Source: Treponema sp. UBA6367 (GTDB lineage: Bacteria; Spirochaetota; Spirochaetia; Treponematales; Treponemataceae). Taken from it: 64,000 nt of DNA. How positions within the stretch are numbered: the first letter of the stretch is position 1; each line of letters begins with the position of its first letter. Below the pieces are notes generated by a model that was given only the letters and a program-made list of their open reading frames with translations, did no database searches and had not been told where the DNA came from. Made by a program: the position numbers and the translations under genes. Of the stretch, positions 24,988 through 31,976 are shown in pieces. The stretch spans positions 77,548 to 141,547 of the forward strand of contig DJRF01000013.1 of assembly GCA_002437725.1 (NCBI GenBank), in the 5' to 3' direction.

Positions 24988-26226
24988 TTATTTTTTTGTT
25001 AATGTAAATGTCTGAATCTCTTTAATTCCATAAACTTTATTATTAAAATCAGACTCGCCCAATATGTAAGTACGTCCCACATCATTATCACTTGTACCAT
25101 CATAATTAAACTGTATTTGACCATTGCTATTCATCGACCAACCTTCCAGAACAATCCAATGATAGTCAGTTTTTCCATCGTTATTCAAATCTCCAAAATC
25201 AGCCTTTCCAAGTACATAAGTAGTATTAGCATCGTCTGCACTTGAAATTTCATTTAACTTTTCAGGCGAAAGCTGTACTTTCCAAAAATCCGACTTCACA
25301 TCATATTCTTCACCAAGTAAACTTTCAAGTCCAGTTTCAATTTCTTTTTGTGTCAGTAAACCGTCTTTATTTGAATCAAATTTATTATTAACATCCAACA
25401 AACTTACATTTTCACCTGTTATTTCAGAAGCGATTTTTGCTGCTCCCGCCATTTTACAACCATCTTTTGAAAAAGTATTTTCATCTATAACTTTTCCATC
25501 GGAATCTTTAGTATCATTCATTTTTTCATCAATTCCTGGTTGATATTTATATGGTTCATTCTTATAACACTGCATTGTAAGATTATCTGCATAACTACCA
25601 TCTGTGATTTGACCAAAATTTCCAGATATTAAATGTAATTTTTCCTTTTTTTCCTCATTTCCAACATCATTTCCGCCATCAGTTTCTTGAGCAGGTGGCA
25701 TCGTATCTGTTGTTGAAGAGCCACTTCCATTATTATCATCTTTTGCGTCATCTTCTGGTTCTTTTTTTGGAAGATACGGATTTGGAGATTTTGTTTTTCC
25801 GTCAGAAGCTCCGCTACAATAGCCTCCTTTTGTTGTTGTACTTGTAGAAGTATCCGGGTTTCTTTTTGGATCTACAGCAGGATAATAAACAACTCTTCCA
25901 TCTTCATATTCATATTTTCTACTTTTGTCTTTATATTCTGTTACTATTGCATTATCGAATTCTCGTACATAAGATGATTTTATATCGCTGCTACTGCAAG
26001 AACCACCAGAAGTTGATGAACTAGAACTTGCATGCGAATTATTATTTAGCATTCCTATTCCACTAACACTGTAAGTTCCGCTTCCCTTTGAATGACTAGC
26101 CCCACTAGATTTTTTGCTTCCGCCAGACGGACTAGATGAACCTCCGCAATCAGAACCACCATTTACAGCAAATAACGATTTTGTGTCAAGTTCAAGAAAA
26201 TCCTTTAGTTTAAACTTCATTTTCAC
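24988..26226 (-). CDS. Double-glycine-leader exported protein with papain-like C-terminal domain
   Basis: 412-aa protein, first gene of the cassette. The N-terminus (KLKDFLELDTKSLFAVNGG) is a short leader ending Gly23-Gly24, followed by a Ser/Gly-rich stretch to ~85 with Cys27, Cys77 and later Cys137 in GG-S/Y-C-like contexts. An acidic, Pro-rich linker follows. The C-terminal ~200 residues resemble a C39-like papain-fold domain: possible catalytic Cys257 in KDGCKMAGAAK and His356 in DYHWIVLEGW. Two calcium-loop motifs are present, a complete EF-hand DSNKDGLLTQKE (284-295) and DLNNDGKTD (346-354). The ATG has GGAG 6 nt upstream. It is probably exported by the C39 transporter and perhaps modified by the radical SAM enzyme. 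Cargo toxin, protease or scaffold are all possible. Confidence 0.7.
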   Translation of the reverse strand: MKMKFKLKDFLELDTKSLFAVNGGSDCGGSSSPSGGSKKSSGASHSKGSGTYSVSGIGMLNNNSHASSSSSTSGGSCSSSDIKSSYVREFDNAIVTEYKDKSRKYEYEDGRVVYYPAVDPKRNPDTSTSTTTKGGYCSGASDGKTKSPNPYLPKKEPEDDAKDDNNGSGSSTTDTMPPAQETDGGNDVGNEEKKEKLHLISGNFGQITDGSYADNLTMQCYKNEPYKYQPGIDEKMNDTKDSDGKVIDENTFSKDGCKMAGAAKIASEITGENVSLLDVNNKFDSNKDGLLTQKEIETGLESLLGEEYDVKSDFWKVQLSPEKLNEISSADDANTTYVLGKADFGDLNNDGKTDYHWIVLEGWSMNSNGQIQFNYDGTSDNDVGRTYILGESDFNNKVYGIKEIQTFTLTKK

Positions 26227-26248
26227 TCCAATAAAAAAGTTTTATTTG

Positions 26249-26279
26249 ATTTTAGCATTATTTTTTTTCTACTTGTCAA
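26249..26279 (-). promoter_or_regulatory. Promoter of the export/radical SAM cassette
   Basis: On the minus strand TTGACA (26274-26279) is followed by a 19-nt spacer and TAAAAT (26249-26254), 22 nt before the ATG. The hexamers are near consensus, the spacer slightly long. Confidence 0.6.
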
Positions 26280-26344
26280 GCAAAAAAATAAAAAAGAGAA
26301 AAATTTTTAAAATCTTCTTTGTAAGTGATTTTTATATAAAACAT

Positions 26345-26462
26345 TATCCAAAATATTCGCCGCAGCAAACAGCTTGCCGAATTTGCTACGCAAAATACTC
26401 CTGCATAAGAGATTTATACAAGGTTTCCGCCTTTTCAAGCGATTTCTGCACGGTAAATTTTG
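26345..26462 (-). repeat. hsdS: hsdS tail repeat, copy 3 (intact gene context)
   Basis: The 3' end of the intact hsdS plus ~40 nt beyond its stop, shared with the fragments at 928-1015 and 1736-1820 and partly with 19345-19392. All four copies have the same orientation. Confidence 0.8.
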
Positions 26463-27516
26463 ATTTGTCGATTTGTTGGACGAAGGCGGCGAAGGCGGTT
26501 TGTAAGGAAAGGGGTGGGTTGTAGACAATGATGTTTTTCATTTTTGTAACATTTATTCCTGCCATAATAGCACCAGAACTTACATTGGAAATTTGAGTTT
26601 CAACTTTTGGACTAATATGTAGTTGGTTCATTAAATAAATAGAATTGCAAACAGTATTATCAACACGAAGTCTTACTACATCAGAATGAATAATCCCTTT
26701 TTCCTTGCCAGAATAAATTGCACATTTTCCGACATTTCCTTTTCGTGACATTGCAATATCACCACAAATCAATGAATAGGCATCTAACTTTTCAGCTTTT
26801 GAATTTGCTAAAAAATCAATTGGTAAAACTCTAAAGGAAGAATTGATTTGAGGTATTCCAAAAACAGGAACACCATCTTTTTGATATTCATCCTTGCTTA
26901 ATTGAGTTCCGAAAGGTCCACATTTTATATCATCTGGATTCTTGCATAGTTCTGTAATTTTAACTTCTTCCCATCCCATAGGATTACTAACTGGATCCCC
27001 AAACATCTCGATAAACCGGGATTTGATGAGCAGGTCGTATTTTGTTAGAAGTTTTTTTGAATTACTGATTATATTTTTTGCCTTATTCAATTTTTGCACA
27101 ATATAATCCTGAGTTTTTATATCAGGTAAATTAATTTCGATGTTAGCAATATAATCTCTTGAAACATGTTTTAATCCAGCTCCTTTAAAACCATTCTCCA
27201 ATAGATAAATATTTGACTGAATGTATTGATTAACTAAATCAAGATTTATTTCAGAAGAAACTGGATAATAAGTCAAACAATCTGTCGAAGTAGAAAATTC
27301 TGTATCACAAAAATGAACACTTGCTTTTCCACCCGTACCAAATATTAAGGCAGGTCCTTTGTATTGTGCTGAATTATATGTTCTTACAATATCATTACTG
27401 CAAGTGAAAAAAGGATAAATACCATTTTCAATACCATCACTAGCCTTTATCTTCGATTTTTTCTGTATTAATAAAATATCCCCAAGTCTTACCTTTTTCC
27501 AATTTTCAGTTTTCAT
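26386..27516 (-). CDS. hsdS: Type I restriction specificity subunit HsdS
   Basis: 376-aa DNA-recognition subunit that tells the HsdM/HsdR complex which bipartite sequence to bind. There are two target-recognition domains: residues ~1-140 (WKKVRLGDILLIQKKSKIKA ...) and ~180-340 (GWEEVKITELCKNPDDIKCG ...). They are separated by the conserved helical spacer LTKYDLLIKSRFIEMFGDPV and closed by the second spacer QQIDKSKFTVQKSLEKAETL ending in MQEYFA. Length is normal. It follows the broken BRO gene in the hsdM operon. Conserved-region fragments of it recur at four places, so cassette shuffling is likely to have occurred. Confidence 0.92.
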   Translation of the reverse strand: MKTENWKKVRLGDILLIQKKSKIKASDGIENGIYPFFTCSNDIVRTYNSAQYKGPALIFGTGGKASVHFCDTEFSTSTDCLTYYPVSSEINLDLVNQYIQSNIYLLENGFKGAGLKHVSRDYIANIEINLPDIKTQDYIVQKLNKAKNIISNSKKLLTKYDLLIKSRFIEMFGDPVSNPMGWEEVKITELCKNPDDIKCGPFGTQLSKDEYQKDGVPVFGIPQINSSFRVLPIDFLANSKAEKLDAYSLICGDIAMSRKGNVGKCAIYSGKEKGIIHSDVVRLRVDNTVCNSIYLMNQLHISPKVETQISNVSSGAIMAGINVTKMKNIIVYNPPLSLQTAFAAFVQQIDKSKFTVQKSLEKAETLYKSLMQEYFA

Positions 27517-27540
27517 TTTTCCACTTTCCTAAAAATTTCA

Positions 27541-28016
27541 TCATTTTCTTTCTTCATCTTCCAGAAATACAGATGATTTTGTACCTTCTGTTAAGCCAAT
27601 TCCATCTCTTGCGTTAAGAGGAGTAACGACTTTTTTTCCTGTTTTCTGTTCAAGTTCAATGCGTGCATTTTTTGCGATTGCTGCGCCATCCAGAGTTTGA
27701 ACGGCTCGGCCTTTGGAGACGGTATGGACTGAATCAGGCGGAAAAGCTGTTCGGTTGTCATACAGTCTGTCTTGTACATTTTGCCGTCTGCAGATGGCAT
27801 TTTCAGTCCGTGACAATTTGTCACGACCTCGCTTCCTTCTTTCTTTAGGCGTTGCTTTAGTTTTCGCCAATAAGCTCCAGGGTCTTTGCTTGCAGATTCG
27901 GAAAGAACATTGCAAACATCCACCACCGAAAAATACCATTCTTCAGTTTCTTTGTCCCAGATTGAGCGGACTTTCTTGTCCTCGAAAAGCTTTATCTGTG
28001 TGCTTTCAGTTTTCAT
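27541..28016 (-). pseudogene. Broken BRO-N/DinD-like protein
   Basis: The N-terminal part (28016 to ~27690) encodes a BRO N-terminal DNA-binding domain: IKLFEDKKVRSIWDKETEEW, VVDVCNVLSESASKDPGAYW, TEQLFRLIQSIPSPKAEPFK. After FKLWMA the frame is lost, and the C-terminal tail typical of these phage-antirepressor-like proteins (IAKNARIELEQKTGKKVVTP ... FLEDEERK) continues in another frame. About 100 internal residues normally present are missing. An internal deletion joined the two ends out of frame. Intact relatives often accompany type I restriction operons or are DNA-damage inducible. Confidence 0.75.
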
Positions 28017-28041
28017 TTTAAGGTCTCCGCTTTTTTACTTT

Positions 28042-29439
28042 TTATTCTTTTATATCTGAGCAAATTTCCCAACAACCGTTTTTTCTGCCGCCAACTCGTT
28101 TTAACAGTCCTTTTGACTGCAATTGTGCTAGATTATATTTTACGCCATCAGCGGTAATTGTACCCAATGCAGATGCAATTTCATTTCGGGTTGCTGTTTT
28201 ATTTTCATAAAGATAAGCCAAGATTTTTTCTTCTGTTTCTGTAGTCTTTTGGGTAGTCTTTTGGGTAGTCTTTTGGGTAGTCTTTTGGGTAGTCTTTTGG
28301 GTAGTTACACGCCATAAAGTCACAACAATACTTTCATTTTTTTCTTCAACAACAGGTTCTTTCAAGCCTTTTTCTTTGCAAAGAGAAAAAACTTTTTTTA
28401 TACCAATTCCCCAATGTTCTACAAGTTCCATCTTTGCAAAAATATCTGCAAGAACTTTATTTCTGATACTTGAACTTCCATTTTTCATTTCTTCAATTGT
28501 AATTCCGCCATAAAGTCCTCCTGGGCTAGAAATTTCTACTCTGTCATCAAAAATTGCAACTTGGATATATGACGGAGTAAGATAATTTCTATGGGTAATT
28601 GCGTTTATAATTATTTCACGGATTGCTTCAGCAGGAATTTCGTAATCTTCAACACGCAAAAGTCCTTCTATATGTGCACTCAGATTAATGTGGGAAAGTA
28701 CAAAATTATAGGCAGCTTCCATTTGCTCATAAAGCGGACCTTCAAATTCTTTTTTATCAATAAAAATATTTTTGTCTGTTCCTTTGAACCGGGCACACTG
28801 TGTTTTTGCAAAAGTAAAAGAGTTATCTGTTAGTAGCTCAAAAGCATTTGTAGCAAAAAGCCTATTGCTTTGCTTTACAAGAAGTTTCCAGCTTATTAAA
28901 TTTTCTTTTGTAACTTCTTTTTTTGAATAACTGGAAATTACATTGCAAAGTTGATTTATTTTTTCTTCTTTTAATTCATTTTCAGTAAAAGGCAGTTCAT
29001 CATAAGACTGATGCTTTCCGTAAAGAATAAATTCTTGAACTTTTTCATACGTTGCTCTTCTTGTTGTGGCTCCAAGTCTTATGTAAGTTCCGTCAGTTAT
29101 GCCTTCGTTTTTTAGATAATATGGTTTATTTTGCCCCGGATAAACTTCTGCAATAATTATTGTCTTATTGTCAATTGTCTGGAAAAGAATATCTGGAATA
29201 ATTGTTGGCGAACAATTTTCTGCAATTGCATTTGCTATCGAATCCATATAAGTAAAGATTTTGTCTTTGTCTACGCCAAAAATTTCAAGCGTATCATCTT
29301 TTATCCCAAACACAATCCGACCGCCTTTTGAGTTTGCAAAGGCGACTACTGTTTTTAAATATTTTTTGCTTTCAGTTGGCAAAGTTTCCTTAAACTCTAG
29401 CGTACTAGATTCACCTGCTTTTATTTCTTTTTTTTCCAT
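28042..29439 (-). CDS. AlbA_2/Schlafen-type ATP-binding protein
   Basis: 465-aa protein with an N-terminal Schlafen AlbA_2 domain (ESSTLEFKETLPTESKKYLK, AFANSKGGRIVFGIKDD) and an HSP90-like ATPase-type C-terminal region (EAIREIIINAITHRNYLTPS, VEISSPGGLYGGI). A Thr-Thr-Gln-Lys repeat linker follows, and the protein ends in a winged helix (EIASALGTITADGVKYNLAQ). These proteins are annotated as transcriptional regulators or putative DNA-binding ATPases and often sit inside type I restriction operons. It ends shortly before the BRO remnant and begins 15 nt after hsdM. A regulatory or accessory defence role is inferred from context. Confidence 0.85.
   Translation of the reverse strand: MEKKEIKAGESSTLEFKETLPTESKKYLKTVVAFANSKGGRIVFGIKDDTLEIFGVDKDKIFTYMDSIANAIAENCSPTIIPDILFQTIDNKTIIIAEVYPGQNKPYYLKNEGITDGTYIRLGATTRRATYEKVQEFILYGKHQSYDELPFTENELKEEKINQLCNVISSYSKKEVTKENLISWKLLVKQSNRLFATNAFELLTDNSFTFAKTQCARFKGTDKNIFIDKKEFEGPLYEQMEAAYNFVLSHINLSAHIEGLLRVEDYEIPAEAIREIIINAITHRNYLTPSYIQVAIFDDRVEISSPGGLYGGITIEEMKNGSSSIRNKVLADIFAKMELVEHWGIGIKKVFSLCKEKGLKEPVVEEKNESIVVTLWRVTTQKTTQKTTQKTTQKTTQKTTETEEKILAYLYENKTATRNEIASALGTITADGVKYNLAQLQSKGLLKRVGGRKNGCWEICSDIKE
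28241..28305 (-). repeat. 12-bp in-frame tandem repeat (5.4 copies)
   Basis: Unit GTAGTCTTTTGG (plus strand) repeats five times perfectly plus 5 nt, encoding Thr-Thr-Gln-Lys repeats in the linker between the ATPase and winged-helix domains. Because the unit is 12 bp, copy-number change would alter linker length without shifting frame. Confidence 0.95.
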
Positions 29440-29454
29440 AATCCCCCAAAGAAC

Positions 29455-30918
29455 TTATTCCAGCATTTTTTTCAAGTCCGCCAAGTCATTTGAAATTTCT
29501 TTCTGTAATTCTTCAATTTCAGAAATCAGCGTTGATGGAGATGGATATTCAACTTTTTCGTAGACGATTTCTTTATATTTGTTGATACTTAAGTCGTAGC
29601 CGTTTTCTACAATTTCTGATTTAGGAACAAAGAAAGACTGCTCCGTTCTCTTGCAGTCTTTTTCGTTTTCAAGATTGTGGAAGCGGTTGATGATGTCGGG
29701 AATGTCATTTGCATCTGTTGGCTGGCGTTTGTCGTCAAGCGAAAATCCATCTGCCTTCATGTCGTAGAACCATACGTTTTCTGTTCCGCCGGCTCCTGTT
29801 TTTGTGAATACTAAAATTCCTGTGCTTACTCCAGCGTAAGGCTTGAATACTCCGCTAGGCATACTGATTACTGCCTGCAGCTGGTGATTTTCTACCAGTT
29901 CTTTTCGCAAAGCTTTATGCGCGTTGCTTGAACCAAAAAGAACTCCATCTGGAACAATGCAAGCGCACCGACCGCCCTTTTTAAGCATGCGGATAAACAG
30001 AGCCACGAAGAGCAATTCGGTTTTTGTTGTAGAACAGATGTTTGTAAGGCTTTCTGCAATTGTTGATTTATTCACGCTGCCTGTAAACGGCGGATTTGCA
30101 AGAATTACATCAAACTGACCTTCAATTTCGTTCGCTTTGCTTACGCTGTCCTGATAAGCAATGTGTGGTTCACGTATAGAATGAAGCATAAGATTCATTG
30201 CGGAAATTTTGAGCATTGTAGAACCTGTGTCAAAACCGGTTAAAAGTCCTTTTGAATAGTGTTCCCATTCTTTTTCGCCCATTTTGCTTCCATACGTGTC
30301 GCGGATATATTCCGCAGAAGAGATAAGAAAGCCCGCTGTGCCGCAAGCAGGATCGCAAATTGTATCCATTGGTTGCGGCTGAATAAGTTGAACCATCATG
30401 TCGCGAATTTGTTTTGGAGTTCGGAACATGCCAACCTGACCAGAACTGTTCATTTTACTAAGCACATATTCGTAAATGTCGCCAAGCATATCGCGAGCAT
30501 GAACTTCCGGATTTTCAAAAAGTTCATCAAGCTTTGTGATTACGGTTTTTAGCGTCTGTGGACTTGGAATTGTAAAGTTCGCATCTTTCATGTATCGGGC
30601 AAAAGCAGATTCTTCGTTTGTGTTGATTGTTTTGATAAATGGAAAAATTTCTTTTTCCATTAAAGAAAAGAGCTCTTCTTCTGGAAGATTCTTAAAAATA
30701 TGCCAGCGATAATTCTGTTTATCTGCAGGAAAAATATGCTCTTTTTTTTCGCCAGAAAACCTTTCAAACTGTTCAGTCTCGTTTTCTACCTGATCCAAAG
30801 AATGTATGAACATTAGATATGAAAACTGTTCAATGACTGTAAGATATTCAGACATTCCTGCGCTAAAAAAGTCATCCCAGATTGAATCTATTTTGTTTTT
30901 AATTTCACCAGTAATCAT
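29455..30918 (-). CDS. hsdM: Type I restriction modification methylase HsdM
   Basis: 487-aa N6-adenine DNA methyltransferase. After an N-terminal helical HsdM domain (IDSIWDDFFSAGMSEYLTVI), the SAM-binding motif I reads DPACGTAGFLISSAEYI (~residue 190) and the catalytic motif IV ILANPPFTGSV (~270). The C-terminus (STLISEIEELQKEISNDLAD) is the coiled coil that packs against HsdS. The ATG has AGGAG upstream; the operon runs hsdM, AlbA_2, broken BRO, hsdS. Length is typical. Confidence 0.95.
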   Translation of the reverse strand: MITGEIKNKIDSIWDDFFSAGMSEYLTVIEQFSYLMFIHSLDQVENETEQFERFSGEKKEHIFPADKQNYRWHIFKNLPEEELFSLMEKEIFPFIKTINTNEESAFARYMKDANFTIPSPQTLKTVITKLDELFENPEVHARDMLGDIYEYVLSKMNSSGQVGMFRTPKQIRDMMVQLIQPQPMDTICDPACGTAGFLISSAEYIRDTYGSKMGEKEWEHYSKGLLTGFDTGSTMLKISAMNLMLHSIREPHIAYQDSVSKANEIEGQFDVILANPPFTGSVNKSTIAESLTNICSTTKTELLFVALFIRMLKKGGRCACIVPDGVLFGSSNAHKALRKELVENHQLQAVISMPSGVFKPYAGVSTGILVFTKTGAGGTENVWFYDMKADGFSLDDKRQPTDANDIPDIINRFHNLENEKDCKRTEQSFFVPKSEIVENGYDLSINKYKEIVYEKVEYPSPSTLISEIEELQKEISNDLADLKKMLE

Positions 30919-30982
30919 GTTTTTGTATTCTCCTATAAAAGGTCGATAAGTGATTATTATAACATATATGAGAAAAAGTTTA

Positions 30983-31927
30983 TTAATTTTCCGACAAGGC
31001 TAAATTTTCTTTCTTTTGTAATTTTAAGCCTATTTTAAAATCGGGATATTTTTCTAAGTATTTATTTGCAGCAACATTGTAATCCGCCCAATTTGAGGTA
31101 AAGAGCATTTCCATTCCTGGCAGGTTAGACAAATCTGTTGGCGTTAAATATTTATAGTCCAAATCATTGTATAAAACAAAATTTCTTATTTCTTTTACAG
31201 AATTTATTAGGATGTAGGCTATTAAACTCGAACAAACAAAAGAGTTTTTGTTATCCTTTATATTAAAATTTGCGTCAACGACTTCTATATTTTTGAAATC
31301 TTCTGAATAGCTTATTTTTTTTTGCATATCTTTTGGTATAAGAAACTTTTTTGAAAGACCTTTCCTAGCTATCTTAAAATTCTGCAAAACATCATACTCT
31401 GAAGAATCGCTATCTAAAAGCATTTGCGTTAATTCACGCGCAGTATCATATTCTTTTTTATTAACTTTAAGAGCAAATGTAGTTTGCATAGATTTATTTG
31501 GATCGCAAGAATTCATATAAGGATTAGTGCTTACGTCTGTGCACTGCTCAAGCTTAAATTTTTTTTCTCCGTAAGCGGTAAGACCGTAAAATTCATCAAC
31601 CAACGAAAAACCGATTGCTGAATGGCTTGCATAAATTTCATTCGTTTCGATTATTTCACATCCTTTTTGAAGAAATGCTGATGGAGAAAGAACATTTTTA
31701 TACTGCGGATTATAAAGCCGTATGAAAATAACTCTGTCTTTTAAACTTTTTATTTGAGACGTATATCCGTAAATACTATAATCGTTGCACTTGCTCTTGC
31801 TATTTATTTTTGTAGAAGCACAGCCAGACGCAAAAAACAAAAAAAATGCTAAAACAAAAACAACGGCTGCAATAAGAACACATCGCTTTGTTTTATTCAT
31901 TTTTTTTATTTCGCAAATAACACTCAT
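30983..31927 (-). CDS. Lipoprotein with permuted papain-like (YiiX/NlpC-type) fold
   Basis: 314-aa protein with signal and lipobox FFASGCAS (an in-frame ATG at 31898-31900 would give a shorter signal). The conserved pieces are in permuted papain order: a His strand YASHSAIGFSLVDE (~residue 105) precedes the Cys helix NSFVCSSLIAYILINS (~230). This is as in YiiX/YebB-type and poxvirus G6R-like peptidases or acyl-hydrolases, where Cys follows His. A membrane-anchored amidase, peptidase or lipid hydrolase is inferred. It has its own leader between hsdM and the fusion gene and no operon partner. Family assignment rests on motif order only. Confidence 0.6.
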   Translation of the reverse strand: MSVICEIKKMNKTKRCVLIAAVVFVLAFFLFFASGCASTKINSKSKCNDYSIYGYTSQIKSLKDRVIFIRLYNPQYKNVLSPSAFLQKGCEIIETNEIYASHSAIGFSLVDEFYGLTAYGEKKFKLEQCTDVSTNPYMNSCDPNKSMQTTFALKVNKKEYDTARELTQMLLDSDSSEYDVLQNFKIARKGLSKKFLIPKDMQKKISYSEDFKNIEVVDANFNIKDNKNSFVCSSLIAYILINSVKEIRNFVLYNDLDYKYLTPTDLSNLPGMEMLFTSNWADYNVAANKYLEKYPDFKIGLKLQKKENLALSEN

Positions 31928-31976
31928 AAAAACACCCTGCCTAAAATATTATAAAAAGAAATCCACTTCTTATAAA

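Noticed and set aside
27540..28021. Two independent overlapping genes
   Set aside because: The pieces are the N- and C-terminal parts of one known protein type in adjacent frames on the same strand, so a single broken gene is more likely.
28241..28305. CRISPR-like direct repeats
   Set aside because: The 12-bp units are contiguous without spacers and lie in frame inside a coding region.
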